In this document: piece by piece, positions 1-14,400 of the stretch | Layout: each line of letters starts with the position of its first letter | How positions within the stretch are numbered: the stretch's first letter is position 1 | Source: Takifugu bimaculatus | Taxonomy: Eukaryota; Chordata; Actinopteri; Tetraodontiformes; Tetraodontidae | Direction of reading: 5' to 3' | DNA length: 64,000 bases | Assembly (NCBI GenBank): GCA_004026145.2 | Contig: CP034990.1 | Location: 13,513,947-13,577,946, forward strand | The notes under the pieces: model-generated | The model's database searches: none | Seen by the model: only the letters and a program-made list of their open reading frames with translations | What the model was told of the DNA's origin: nothing | Position numbers and translations under genes: made by a program

Positions 1-3000
1 TTTTTCATTAGGGTTGACTAATTGATTAGATTGCCTTCCCTGTGGCGTCCACTGCATTCCAGAGGTTGTGGCAGTGTTTTGATAACTGCTGCTGCTGCAC
101 CGTGTTTTCGTTCCCATGTCCAGGTCGTGATTTACAAAGTTTTAACTGTATAGAAATGAAAGACACGGTTACCGGGGGGATTAAAACTCTGTAAATCATG
201 TAATGTGAGTCTCTTGAAGCACAGATGAGATGGCTCATGAAACCGTTGGTGATTATGTATTTCTTTTTATTTATGCATTCCAGTTTTAAAGACCGCTTTT
301 CATTTCTAGCCTCCCACAAAATAACAAATAACATTAGAAATATCACTCAGCTCCAGTTATCATCTTCCTTTTTCCTCCTGTCATGTCTTCTCTTTAAATC
401 CAGCCGTACACTTTCACTTTGTCTTGATTAAGCTCACCCTGTCACTCAGCTGTCCACATCTGTTTTCTTTTCCCTTCATTAAAATTGAACCTGCCACTGT
501 CATGTGGTTCCTGAATTTAAACTCCCAGCACGGAGAAAACAGTGTAGTATTTTCCTGTGGAATGTACTGCCTGTTTTTATTTACATCATCTCCCAAGTGA
601 CCTTGGAGATGATTGAAGAATCTCTAATTGTGGTTCCTTTCGATGAATGCGGACATTGTGCGGTAATAGATTTAAATCCTTGGTGATCTCATTAAATGTG
701 ACAGATTGCTGAAATGATGAGCATTAAAATCTGTCTTTTGTTTTGGGAGTTCACTGCGTCATGGTGTCACGTGTCTCCTGCTCTGACCCCTCCTCTCCCC
801 CCTTCCTACCCAGGAAGGTTCTCCATCCCCATCTGCTCTCTCTTCTCCATACATTTCATTTCCCTGCTAGCTGCCGTGTCAGATCTGAGCTTAAACAGAT
901 GCAGCGATAGCATCTACAGATGTGCCGCATCCTCCCCCTGATAGAAATCAGCAGCAACATGCCCCGCTCTCTTAACACACAACACAGCCCTCCCTGAAAT
1001 GACTGGTGGACAATCATGGCGAAGGGGTGCTATGAACGTGAGGACTGAATGAATGAGAGGGATGGAGGAGGAGACAGAATGGTGGACAGTGCTGGGAGAG
1101 AAGGGGGGTAAATGGGGCAAACAAAGGGGGGAGAGGTGAGTAAAGAGGGCCTTTTCCTCCACGTTATGTCCATCAGCAACAGGGCAGTGATGTGTTTGGC
1201 TCCTTTATCTCCTTTATCTGGATGGCCTGTTGATCTGGAGTACAGGGTGGAGGGGCCCTTCATTCCAGAGCGAGGAGGCATTAAGGAGCCTTAAAGATAC
1301 AGGCTCGCCATGAAGAATGCGGTGCTGCTGTGTGTTGGATTTGACTGACATCTCCTTCACACACCCCCTCCGACGCCGTTGAGCTTCTTTCTGCATCCTC
1401 TCTTACCTTTCACCCCCTCCTCTATGATAAGAAAGCAAAGGAAAGGGGGGAGGTGGGGAGGAGAGACAAGCGGAGGGATGTGCGGTCGTAGTGCCAACAC
1501 ATTTATCGGTGCTCGGATAATGGGGCCAGCCACAGTCTCCTGTGGCAACAGACCTCTGCTGAAGGTTACCTTCCATTTGGGCCAACAGGGAGCTGTATTC
1601 CCAGTGATAAAACAAGACACCTTAACATGATTGTGGGCCCTAATGCAATAAGTATTGTTTCAGTTACAACTCAATTCCACGTAATGAAAAAGGGCTCTTT
1701 TCCTCCCAGACCTGCAGGGCATTAGCCAGGGTGCAGGTGAAAAGGTGTAATACACATGGGAAGCAGGCATGTGACACTGGAGCCAGCGACAGTTCACTCA
1801 CCTGAAGATAACAGAGAATGAGTTGGCACATTCTATAGCTTCCATAAAAAAGTCCATACAGCAGCTGTTGATCTTAACAGTCGGGTTAATTATTAAAAAT
1901 AAGCAATACGAGATCCCGTTGTACAGTACCCACCCCTACCGCTATATCAGTCCGAGCGTCCACTCACCTGCAACACACTGGATATTTTCCCTTTTTCGGA
2001 CCGTTCTCTGTAGCCCTCGAGATGCTTGTGTGTGGAAATCCCGGTAGATCATCGTTTTCTGAAATACTCAGAACTGCCCCACTGGCACCAACAGCCAAAG
2101 TCACTTAAATCCCCTTGATTCCCCCATTCTGATGCTTGGTTTGAATTTCAGCTAGCTGTCGAGGCCCTGTGATTGGCTAATTAGCTATTTGCCTTAACAA
2201 GCCATTGAACTAGCCTGGGGAGTGTAAGTACCCTGCACTGCAGCTTTTTATTCTTTTTTATTCTGCGAGGTCAGACTTGGTGACATCTGACTAATGACCC
2301 CCGCTGTGTTGGTGCGGCTGCTGGCAGGATGGATTGAAGTGACTATTGACGGTTTTTGTCCATGTGGAGAAGAAGACACAGTGCAGAAAATTACCCACAT
2401 TGGTAGAGGAAACGGTTTTAATCCTTCTAGCATGTGCATGCAGTTGATTAGTGAGGGTTTAAGAAGAGCTTAAGAGCTGCATAAAAAGTGTTTTCTGGCA
2501 ACAGGTTCCGTGACACCGACTATTTTCCTGTTAAATTAATGATGAGGTGTTTCGGATGGACTAATCTGATACCAGCCTGATATCGCCAGTGTGTTTACAA
2601 CAGTCTGGTTAATGCGATAATGGGAGTATGTACCGCACATCAACCTGATTATTCGTGACAAAGTTATAGTTGACTGGGAAATGTTGCACCGCCAGTGTTG
2701 GTTTGTTCTCAGTCATTGTCCTTTCAATGTCCCATCGTCATCCCGAGATCGCGTGTTTAAAGAGACAAATACGGCCCTCAGGTGGAGATCTCATCTCTGG
2801 GCTTCAACTGCACTCTAAACAGCAGCTGTGCCTCAGGAGCCATCAGACGAGAGTCTAAAATTTTCAACATCTGGTCTGGACCCAGAGTGGTTTGGGGCTT
2901 AAAAATATCCTAAAACTGAGAGATCTGTGAGGCCCTGCAGAATTAGTGCTGCTGCCTCTCCCGTGCACGCTGCCTAATTCTCCAGCTGGTCTCTGTTGTC

Positions 3001-4756
3001 TTTGTTTTGAATTCGCCCTCTTATTTGGCAGGACGATGGTATATTGAACCTCAAACTCCAGTTATCTTTTAAAATGTTCTCTCTTCTAGTTATAAGATCA
3101 AGCCGAGACATCTGTCACAGCCGAGGGGCTTTTCTTCCCCCACAGTAAAGAAGCTGTCTGAGGTCAGCCCCTCCTCGGGTTGTTTGTCTGTCTGACTGCT
3201 GTGTTTCCTGTGTCCTGCGTCAGGAGTGTGTCAGCCCTCGTGGTCACGCACTGACTCATCTGCAGCTTCCTTCCACTGATGAGTTGATGTTTATGTTCTT
3301 CAATCTTTGGACCGAAGCGCTCTCTGTTTAGCACTGTTAGCGTTGCGTTCTGTTGGCGTTGGACGGGATGAGAGCGACCCAACGTCCTGGATGAGGAAGA
3401 GACCTGCCTATTTTCCGTAGTGGCGCTGACTCCCAGGCAGCAAGATGACAAATATTTGCTTGCCAGTATCCAGTGGTGATTTACCGTCCCTGCGGGCTCT
3501 TTATTAGATTTCAGCGGACAGCCATTAATTAATCCTGTTTTCGGTCCCGTCAGTCGTGACATTGAGTTCACCCACCTGGCTGCCGCTGACAGGATGAAGG
3601 TTGCTTCTTCATTTCACGTTGAATCAAGAGGAGAAGATCTGACAAGATGACCTCTTTCTCTTACTGTCGCACTGGCAAACATACTTGATATTTATTTGCT
3701 CTGCTTTTATTTCCCCAGTCACGCAAAGTTTGCAATTAAACGTCAAGCTCTCAGTTTCTGGCTACTTATCACAGCAACAAGTAAGAGTTCATCATGTGGG
3801 TTTTTGTAACTCCCAAATTAAGAGCAGTACGAAGAACCGCCCTTTAAGGCTGATGAGGGTGTAATTAGAGAGATGTACAAATGTTTTTTTCTATCCTCTA
3901 AAAGCTGAAATAAAAGCATTGGTGTAGTGTAACCAGTAGTAACCATACATGACCAATCCATTACCGGCGGGTGGCTTATTTTCCTGCAAGCCTCTGTCCC
4001 TGGAGCGCATATTTCCAGGAAGAAATTCCCTCACTCACTTTTTAAATCCAATCTTGAAAGTAAATTGTAAAACCCTAAAATCGGTTGTGTAAGTAAAATA
4101 TTTACTCTACAAAGCCGGCGTTAGAGAGCTTCTGAAGAGAAGAATCAGATGAAATCCTCAGCATTTTTTCACTAAACCAGTTATTTCCGACGGAGGTGAA
4201 CATTCATATAAGGTCTAAAAATGCACAGAAGCTTCGGACGACTCAGGTTCAGCGTAGTTTATGTGTTGGGGTAGAAAATAAAGGTGCAAATTTACATTAT
4301 TACAGGAGAGACTTTCCCAGCAGGGACAGTGTTAAGAACTCCAGCCTGGACACTCCTCCTTCAGAACCACTTTATTAACTCCCCTCATGTCTGACTTTTA
4401 TTGTCATTGATTGGAGAATCTTCATTCCATGTTGGAGCTATCAGGCTGCTGCCGGAAAGCTTCTTTTCTTGATCTCTGCAGTCTTGATGGGTCTCTCGGT
4501 GCATGGCTCAGAAAACTGCTGTAAGCGTATTGATTGACGAGGACAGTGTTGCAGAGGAAGGCCTCGGTGTCAGAGGTGTCATTGTTGTCCTCTAAAGCAA
4601 AATTCCACCCCCGCTTGGCGGTCACGCGCCAGTAAACATCACGCCGTGGCCTTTAATGCACTGTAGGAACCTATGCCAACGTGAAGGGCTTCCATTTACT
4701 TTTTCTGATGGAGCCACTTTCCCTCGTCTTGATTTGTGTACCTCAATTGTACCATA

Positions 4757-5463
4757 CCGTAATTTCTGGACTACAGAGCGCACCATACAGAGACCTTAAA
4801 TCTAATTTTTATCACGTCAGGATTTTTTTAACTTTTCTTTTAATTTAATCCGTTTAGCAACATAGATATATTCTACCGGTAAATGCTTTTTTTCTAACGT
4901 GTCTGTAGTGCAGCTACCTTGAAATATACGTTTGTATCAGCTACACACAAATTACGTTGTTTATGCTTTTTTACTCCAACAATGAACAATCTAAAACTCC
5001 CCGATGGCCCACCTCTAAAATCTTCTATTTTCATGGCGGTGGCGATTGCTTTTGCCTTCGTCTGATTTGTACAGCAGAAACACCGCGGCCGCCTGTTCTC
5101 TGTGTGTTGACCCAGTCTTCCAGAACATTTTCATGCTCGGGCCACCTGCGATGTTTACACCTAAAAGCTTTTGTCGTCTTTTTGCTTTTGATCAGTTCTT
5201 CAGGCGGGCGTCTCCACCTTCTCCCCATTGATTACCGTAATGCCAAGAATACGGGCGTCAGAGTGATCGCTTTTAACTTAAAAGCCGCATCCTTTGCTTT
5301 CCTTCTAGTATTTTCCACGTTGATGAGGGTTAGAAAAAATGACTGATTCACAATAGTTGTGATAGTGCGCCATGAAAAAAACATAAATAAGCCGCACCGT
5401 AGAATAAGCCGCAGTGTTTAAAGTGTAGGAAAAAAGTAGCGGCTTATAGTCCTGAAATTACGG
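4757..5463. mobile_element. non-autonomous DNA transposon (MITE-like) with terminal inverted repeats and TA flanks
   Basis: The left end reads CCGTAATTTCTGGACTACAG. The right end, read on the - strand, begins CCGTAATTTCAGGACTATAA, so about 18 of the first 20 bases match. Both ends are bordered by a TA dinucleotide (4755-4756 and 5464-5465), as expected for a duplicated TA target. The interior near the right end repeats the word ATAAGCCGCA (5389-5412). No transposase frame is visible, so it would need to be moved in trans. The family is not assigned; TA duplication fits Tc1/mariner-like and a few other superfamilies. Position inside a neo1 intron suggests no effect on the protein. Confidence 0.72.
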
Positions 5464-6153
5464 TATTGATTTTCAGAATGACTTTCTGTGGCCTCTAGAT
5501 GTGGGTGTGAACTTCAGCGAAAGAGAGACGAAGGAATATGTGGTGGAACTGATGATGACAGGAGAATCTGCTGTTGGTGGAGAACAGAACACTCCTCTCG
5601 CTGGACACTTGAGCTACTCTTATTATTCTTTGCTAAATGTTAAAAAGGCTTAAACTGATAATAGTTGCGAGGGAACCTTTTTGATCCGAGGTGTTCTGCC
5701 TTTACTTATTCAGTCGAATCTAGAGGGAGATCCCTAAATCCTACTGCATATTTAATTAAACTTCTCATTGTTATTCTCAACCTGGTTTTAATCAAGAATC
5801 TTGAATTCTGATTGTGATTTCATCACAGTTTTCTGCTCACTGTTGCTCTGAAGGAGGGCGGATGGTCACTCATGCCCCATTTAAGGTCTCTGGGATACAA
5901 CCTTGATCTTCAGTAAATGTTTACTTCTTTGTAAAATCTGAATCTGATTCCTCCCAGTCTGGTAATGAGCCTTGAGACTGATGCTTCAGCACTTCAGGAG
6001 TCGGTGCTGAGCAAGGCGGAGGGAAATGAAGCTCCTGTCCAGTCCATTTAAACGTCAAATTGTGATTAATAGGAATCAATAATGTTAGCATTGACGCTCC
6101 CCATTCCCAGTCCCGACCCACATTTAATGCGTGTCTCTGGAATTTGGACGGGT

Positions 6154-6268
<115 letters not shown>

Positions 6269-8153
6269 CACAGAGCTGCTTTGACAGGAACTCCTACAGA
6301 ACAGAGAGGCTGCATGGTATAGCTCGGCTTTGCCTCCTAAGGTCACCGTATCCCGTTCGTGTGCTGAAGACATGGCAGCCCGATGAAGGGAGCCTTGAAA
6401 TGTGATGAGGCTGATGGAATAACGACTGCAGACTGAGGCAGGAAGGGGCTGCCTCTGTTTATTTTCTATCTGTACATGGTCTTTACAGTCAGGAGTCTGT
6501 AGCAGCTAAGACTGAACCATTTCATGCAGAGTTAGGATGTTCTTCTTCTGCCTTATGGCTGCTGCAGTTTCAGTCCAATACCCAATACGTACTGCTGAAA
6601 TTGACTTATTCATCCCTCTGAAATATTTGATTCAGTGCTATGAGCTTCATCTAAGTCATTTTTCTGTCTTTTTTTCTATTCCTGGCATCATTATTCAGTC
6701 AGTGATTGACGGTTTGACACAGAAATATCAGTAGTAGAATCAGCTAAGCCCATATTAGCTTGGACTATTGTGGCCAGATACGGTCAGAGGAGCCGTGTGT
6801 GTTGCCGGGGCTGCAGCGGAGTCTCTAGCTGTTGGGCCCTTATCTCAGAAGTGTGATTTACGGTGGAGCCGCTCTCGGCAGGGGATTTGAAAAACTGTCT
6901 GTAGGTGAGAGAGGGCAGAGACACCAAATCATCACTCTGCAAGTCCTAAGTGTCGTTTCCTGTGAGAGCACATCAAGAGTGGCCCAACGGAAGAGTCGAG
7001 CCTCTTCCTCCTCCCTATTCACATATTTTTATTCAGGAATTTTGTTATCACATGCACACATTGCCAAGGAGACGAACAAAATGAGCCCAGAAACTAAAGA
7101 GACCCTCGCTGGTAAAACAGTATGAGGTTCCTTTTCTTTGAGACGGAACGTCTCCGTCTTTCAGAAAGAGAAAAAGTCCTCCCTCACTAATAAACCCCAG
7201 AATATTCACAGAGCTGTTATTTTTTCACTCTCTTTTGAAGCCGTCGTGCGCAATTCAAACAGAGACGGAGAGTGAAGGTTCGAGATCAGTGGCCTCAAAC
7301 ACGGGAAATAATTATATTGCGTCGCATCGAAAAGTCGGGCTACAGCAGCACAAACAGCCCGTGGATCCAGCCTGTTTTAATTAGCGCCACGTCTTCGTCT
7401 CGGTGTGCTAAATTAGCATCCGCCATCGAGGATAAGTGATCACGCTGCACTGAGGTGTGTGGGCGACTTGCGTGAGCATGCGTGTGTGTGCAGAGGTTGG
7501 GCATGGATGGTTACATATTTTTGGAACCTTCCCTCTGCTGATAATCTGTCTTGAATATGGATCACAAGATGTTGCGTGCAGTATACTGTCAGTTATTTTC
7601 AGCTAGTTTAGCCGCTCTGTTTAATCAAGGTAAAGGATCAGTCTGTTTGCTTCATGTTGTGGCTGAATAAAAGTAATATTTGGAGGAAACGTGGTTGAAA
7701 GATGAGTTGATAGGAGCTGCCCTTTAGCATGTATTTATAGTCAAGTGTCCAAATATCTAATTTAATCTGCTTTAATCATCTTTTGGACTAAGTGCAGTTG
7801 GGATTGCTACATGGAGGCAGTGAACTGGAAGCACGTTAAACCACTGAAGAGAAGGAATGAATGGAATGAATATATGATTTAGGGTGCATGCTTTGTGTCT
7901 TGAGAGCTGTTTAGCCTTGAAATTTCAGATCTGCTAACGTTTTCGCTGGAGCGCCATTCACGCGGAGTCAGGTTCACCATCTTCGGTGGACAGAACCACT
8001 GCCAGGTTACATATTAATGCTTCTCTGACCTCAGCAGAAACCAACGTCACAGAAAGCTGCAACCTTTTATTTCTGCCCTTTTGAAATGTTACACAAATAT
8101 TTGCAGTGCTTGATGGAAGTGAGCCTCGGGTTTACACCTCTTTCTTTTCCCAG

Positions 8154-8429
8154 GCATGCCACGGTTTACCAGCCAGCCCACGCCAGCCACCGTGCATCAG
8201 GGGAGCAGTCACGTGATGCCCTGTGAGGTCAACGCCGATCTCGTCCCTTTCGTCCGCTGGGAGAAAGACCGCCAGCCGCTGGAGCTCAACACCAGGCTGG
8301 TCCAACTACCCAGCGGCGCCCTGGTGATCAGCAATGCCTCAGAGGGAGATGCGGGCCTTTACCGCTGCCTGGTGGAAAACGTGGGCTCGTCAAAGTCCAG
8401 CGATGAAGCGCAGCTCCAGATCGCGCCTG
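8154..8429 (+). CDS. neo1: neo1 exon 1 of window: Ig-like domain 2
   Basis: This 276-bp exon has phase 1 at both ends, so one exon encodes a whole Ig domain. It begins (G)MPRFTSQPTPATV and carries the domain cysteines in MPCEVNADL and GLYRCLVEN, the core tryptophan in FVRWEKD, and an LVISNAS N-glycosylation site. The ATG at 8156 is an internal codon, not a start, because a good acceptor precedes it. Donor GG|GTAAAA follows at 8430. Confidence 0.97.
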
Positions 8430-11400
8430 GTAAAAGAAGAGCCAACACAAAAACAGAAGAAATGTTAGAATTAACATCCAGCTTGTGCAGGAGTCCTTTG
8501 TTGCTTAACAGGTCGTCAATACAGCACAATCATGCTTCTAGGGTGGAAACCTAATTGCAGTCTCTCCTAGAAACATTCTGTGCATTAGCCAATTACAGCA
8601 GCTCGATGTATTTTCTTAGTTGCTCATCACCTAAAGCCTGACGAAATCTGAATTGTTGCAATAGACTATTTAACTTTTTAGGGAGTCTTCGGACGCCCGC
8701 CGGGCTTCAGTAATGCTGACAGTAACTCAGCAGCAGTGGAGAAGGTAGCAGAACTCTATTGTGCTCGCGCCCGCCTCACCCTCCTATACGGTTTATTTAC
8801 AGAGTCGTTAAGCAGCGGTCTCCTAGCAGCGCAGGCGAGATATTGGAGGTCATAAATCAGACTTCAACAAGACCCCCAAGTTGGTCTTTATCTCCGTATG
8901 TCTTCTTAAAGGTTGCGCGATGAACTGGCGGCAGGCTGGATGCACGCAGGAGGAGCACAGATAAAGCTGCGTGAGGAAATTGAAAGAAATTTGTTTTTGA
9001 TGCCGCCAGATGTTGAAGTGATTATAGTTAATTGGTTTCTTTAAAGTCCAAATCAGCTTGACAATAAAGCAAGGATTGTGTTCCCGGAGAGGGTTGCGCT
9101 GGCTGTTTCGGCAGCTGTAATTAAGTGGGATCAGTGCGAGCTCCTAAAGAGCCGCGGCTTTAGCTGTCTCCCACACCAGCGCGGTCATTATTCATCCAGC
9201 CGTCCTCTGTTCAGGTGTCAGATACAACTGACCGCTCAGCTCTTTTGAAGTTTAGAAGATGGATGACACTTTCCAACCTTAACCTCAGCTTGGGCCCTGA
9301 CCTTTTCCTTATTTTGGGGTTTTTGTATTTTTCTTAGAACCCGGTCAAGAACAGAAGCTGGAGTTCCTGCTGGAGCCTGTGTCCGTGACGAAGGTGCTGG
9401 GCGCCACCGCGCTGCTGTCCTGCGTGGTTACGGGCTACCCTGCCCCACACGTCCGTTGGATGTTGGGAGACAAGTTGGTAGAAGAAAGGTATGAAGCTGC
9501 TATTCTCCTACTTCAGTCCTCAGAACATCTTCCAGTGTTGCTCTTGCTGCGCTCACACAGGTTCAACCAATCCTCGTAGATTTCTCATCCACTTATTCGC
9601 CATGCAGTAGTTCCAACCCCCGCCTGCTTGAGACTGAGCAGCAATGTTCAAAAGGGTGTCCCGCTAAAGAAAGTGAAAAACGTTTCCAGAGATTACAGAG
9701 AGTTAAGTGTCGAGGATGGTGTCAGTGACTAGATCCCCCCTTGAAATAATAGAAACTGCCAACAGACGCATCAGGTACATCCAGGTCAGTTGCTCCACAT
9801 CAGGCTACCAGTATCCTGATAAGAACCCTGTGAAATCCTGCAGCTAGCTACGAAAGAGTCATTAAAATGCTGCAGCTGTTTCTGGGGGGATATTTCTGCT
9901 CTTGTACTGAGCCTGAACTGCTTTGAAAGTCACCTGTAGCAACTTACCTTCTTTACATTTCTATACTTCCCTGCATTCCCCTGCTCCCTACTCTTTAAAA
10001 GTTAAGAGACCACAATGCAAGAGTCCTTTGACCTTGGCATCCAACCTGCCTGGTCCCGCCGCCTGCTCCCCGAGGTGTTGATACACCTCTGCCGGTTCTG
10101 CCGATGGAGCCACTTTAGCTCCGAGGTGAGGTTGCTGCAGGGTTGTCAGTTGATGGGAACACACAAATTAAGAGGCGAAAGAGAGTGCCAGAGCTCCTGT
10201 GCTGTTACTCCTCTGACTCTCATTAGCCCGAGCAGAGAAGCTCAAATCCCATGGAGAGAATTGTATCGGACATGGAAAGTTTGATTCGGACCAATTAGGA
10301 AAGCTCTTTGTTTACCTAACCCCTGTGTGGAGGCCAGGAGAATAATAACATTTCCTGGTGGTGTCAAGAGAAAAATAGCAGAAGTGGTGCTCGTTCATCT
10401 AAGTCCAGCCCCTGAGCTGGATCGCTGGTTCGGTGAAATGAAATGCTAGTGCGTCACAGCGAGCAGGCTCCAGTGAACTGTGAGCGAGAACATCATTAGG
10501 CTCTCCAACCTTGAGCGACACCACAGCATCCCGTCTCAAGCTAAACGGCCTAAACTACCGCCGGAATTGTCCGGGCACACCGGTGACATCCTGTGGGAGC
10601 CGGTTTAAGAAGGTACTTAATAATCTACCTTGTATTAATTACCAAACACTTTTCAGTGCACATACCTGCCCCCGTGGGGGGGTCTCTGTGGTTAATTAGC
10701 AAGCAGACTCTGAACAACGAGGCGGGTCTCTGGTGGCGTTGCCCCCCCCCCCCCCCCCACCACCACGCTCCTGCCTTTAGAGTGGAAATGGATCATGTGA
10801 CCGAATATATTATTCAAAACACACTTTTGATTTTTATGACAGTGGCTATTAAATTCATAGCAGTGAAGTTGCTTTTCTTCCCTGAGTGTCTGGCGTCCCT
10901 CTCAGGCTGGACACAAGAGCCGAAGGAGCGGCTGTCAATTCCGATTTGGTTTTGACGTTGCGAGTGTCTAATTGGTCTTTGCTACACAGCGTCAGTGCGC
11001 TGTGAGCCGCAGCCTCGATGGGAGACGTGATGAAGACGCGTCTGCTTCCAGACGAAGGCAGGGACAGACAGAGGGTGGATCATCACAATAAGCGTCGCCA
11101 CTGATGTGTCAGCTTGGTTCTTGTTGGCAGTAGCTCAGAGGCAGGAAGGCAGATATATTCTGAGCTAGAGAGGACTGAAAATGAGCATTAGATTCAGACA
11201 AAACTGGTTCTTTCAGGTCAACCAGTTTTTTGCTACCGGTTGATCGGCCCAATTTAAGTAATTTAGGATTGTTTTAGAGACAATGGAACCTTCAAAAGGG
11301 TTTTGTTCCACGCACACCAATGTGAGAAGGTGTCAGATGAGCATTTCAGCCTTACCTGCAATTTCTTTGATGAATCTCATCATCATGTCAGTCATTACCT

Positions 11401-14400
11401 CTCAGAAGACTCTCCTCCGTAAAACCTGTCCATGCTGGGGTTTCCACGCTTTATCGTCTCTGCTGACGGACTGAAATGGACCCAGTTTGCAGCGATGATG
11501 CAGCTGTTTTTAGTCAAGTCCACAGATTGTTTCTTCCAAATGAGCATGATTGTTGAGGTGTAGCTCCGCATATATTGTCACCCAGCGGTCGATCCTCGTC
11601 GGTTAAAATGCAGCTGGGACTATTTGAATATTCTGCTTGGTTTTTAGATTCATCCGTGTCCTGATCCACTTTAATAAGTCTGGGAGTATTGGTCCAAGGA
11701 CACAAACTTCAACATTTGTTCTCATTAGTATCTCCAGCGTGGGTAAAGCTCCTCATTCAAGATTGATGGAAGTGTATTCTTTGTGGCTGCGGCGTGTGTC
11801 ATCAATAGCTTCCCGGGCGCCAGCGCGAACAAAGAAACCGGTCTTTGAATTTCTCACACGTGCTGGTCTTGATGAAACTAAAAATGACAGTCATCTTTTG
11901 TTCTCGGGAGTATCGCTCTATCAACTAATAGAATCCCCCAGCAGTCAATAAAATGTATGAATTATGCATGTCGGCCAGCAACAGGGGATTGACAGAGCAT
12001 GTAAATCAGCCCCTCTCCAAAGCGCCCATCCGGCTCCTCTCCTGCTTGTCTTTCTCGTCTTCATTTAAATATGACCGTGTTTATATGCACTTACTTCTGT
12101 ATGAGGAGAGGAGCATGCTGGGAAGAATTTGTTAGCAATTGGATTGCAGGGTAAGCCTCTCAGCTTACCTCTGGCAGGAAAACTGTGACACACACGGACT
12201 CACACGCACAAACCCACACACCTTTTTGCTGTTCATGCCCAAATCTATATTTTTAACCCAATTCTGTAATGATGGAAGTCAAAATATTTGAATTGTCAGC
12301 GTTGACAGGTGGGTTAACTGGTTTATCACTTGTCATGAATGACATGAATCTTTATCTGGACTGTTGTGTCTCTGATTAAATCTGCACCTTCATGTATCGT
12401 TTAGTCTGACATTATAGACATTCAGAGAAAAGAGTGTGATGATGTAATCTGAGAACTCCTCGGGTTTGCCGTTCTCTTGTCATATTATAACTTTTTAAAA
12501 TATCAGTTTAATGTGAACGTACACACCTTCCTCAGACAGAAATGGGGTTGGATGTTATGAAAAACTCAGCGCAGCAATACAGTAATAACATCCTCCACAA
12601 TTTACAGCCTGAATTTTGCAGTCGGCGCTAAAGATGAATTGTAACGATGTGGAATTTAGGCGGCAGCACTCTTATTTAATGCTCTGAAGATTATTCCCTG
12701 GACAGAAATGATCATTTCAGCTCATAATCCTTTAGTTGCACTCATCCATAATTGTCTGTAATTTCTTTTTACCGTCACAAAGTGACTCTTCAAACTGCAA
12801 TGTTCTAAGTGCAGTTACATTAACATCCACTCCTGTTTGTCTTTTTTAAAGCTCATTTGAACTGTCCAATCAGATCTCTTCTTTCTGTTTACGCGACGGA
12901 GAGCAGCCAATGAAGTATAACCACGCTGGGATTGGAAATCTTTATGTGTTCACGTCTGCTGCAGCGGAGGGTTCGGTCAAAGAGCGACGGCGCTCTAAAG
13001 GCGTCTGATGCACCGCATTCTTTTTGCAGCTCAGACACGCGGCAGTGAAGTGATGAATGGTTATCTGGCAGCAGAGCATCAGGAGTCTTTTGGGACGTCT
13101 CTTATCTCGCTGGTGCATCACAAACACCCGGAATCTCCCCGGCCTCCGTCACAGCAGGTTTCCTGTCAGAGCGTCTGCGGTTCGGTCGTATAGGTGGGCA
13201 GAACTCTTCACCCGCTCGTTTTATAGTTCACCTCTTTGAACCTAAACCTGTGTGCCATCATTAGCTGTCCCAGACCCCAGAGCGCAGGCTTTTAATTCAG
13301 CGAAAGCCTGAACCTGCACTTTCATAGCACAAAATGGCTCACCTTCCGTGCTTTATGGCGGCTATTCACTCGACATGATATGCTCGTATTTCATGGTAAA
13401 GGGCTTGAGGTGGCACAGCCCGGAGCACACGCTGTTCACATGATGACGAGTGCCCCAGAGGGCCCGCAAGAGCCATCATAGGCACATTATGAGAGTTATG
13501 GCTGCAGACTTCATTTTAATGTGGATTAATCACCCGCTTGGTTTATTCTGATAGACCTTGGTGGGTTTGTTATTGTGCGCTTTTTAAACTCAAGAATTTT
13601 AGCAGTCGCATCACCCCCATGGGCTCCAAGCTTACTTTAAGTCATTTTAACTCCGTGACCAGCAGTAGTTGGTATTCATGGCGCGACCTGCAGCAGAGAG
13701 ATGGCGGACATTTCGTGGTCAAAGACATTTAATATGGACAGGAAAAAGTTGGACATTCCCACTCTATCCATTATTAATGGGACTCCTTTTCTTTTCGGGT
13801 GACAGTTGTGATTTCACCTGCCTCCCCTTTGTGTTTCAGCGAGCGTGACCCAAGCCCGACTACTGTCACAGCACCAGTGATTGGTTTGTGGTAGCGCACT
13901 GCACTTCCATCATCAGAGCCTACACACACACACACACACACACATAAATAAACACAGATTTTCAGCCGGTTCACCCTGGTGGACTGACCTTGCGACTGTT
14001 CGGTGTTACGGAAGGTTGAGTCCCCACTCACACATACAAAATGCCTCCGTTTTCCCATCAGTCCCTGCATTTACAGCTGAATGACAGAATAGGGGACACG
14101 TGCGTTGTGGTGCGCGTGTGGGCCGGACAGCTTCTATACATTTTTTTTCCCAAACCCAGTAAAACAACAGAGGATCATTCAGACAAGGAAACCTGTCTTT
14201 AATGATTTTTTCAGCTCCTTTTCTTAGTCATCACACTCAGAAACCTGCTTTCAGTATGTGATCGGCGTGCAGTAGCTCGGGCGCCGCGGCCCCAGCGGCC
14301 GAGGTGTAGAGACAGTGGGGACTGGTCTCAAGGCCAGATTATGCTTCTCTGTCTGCATGGGTCATGGGGGGTGGGGGGGTGGGTAGGTGTGACTACGCAG

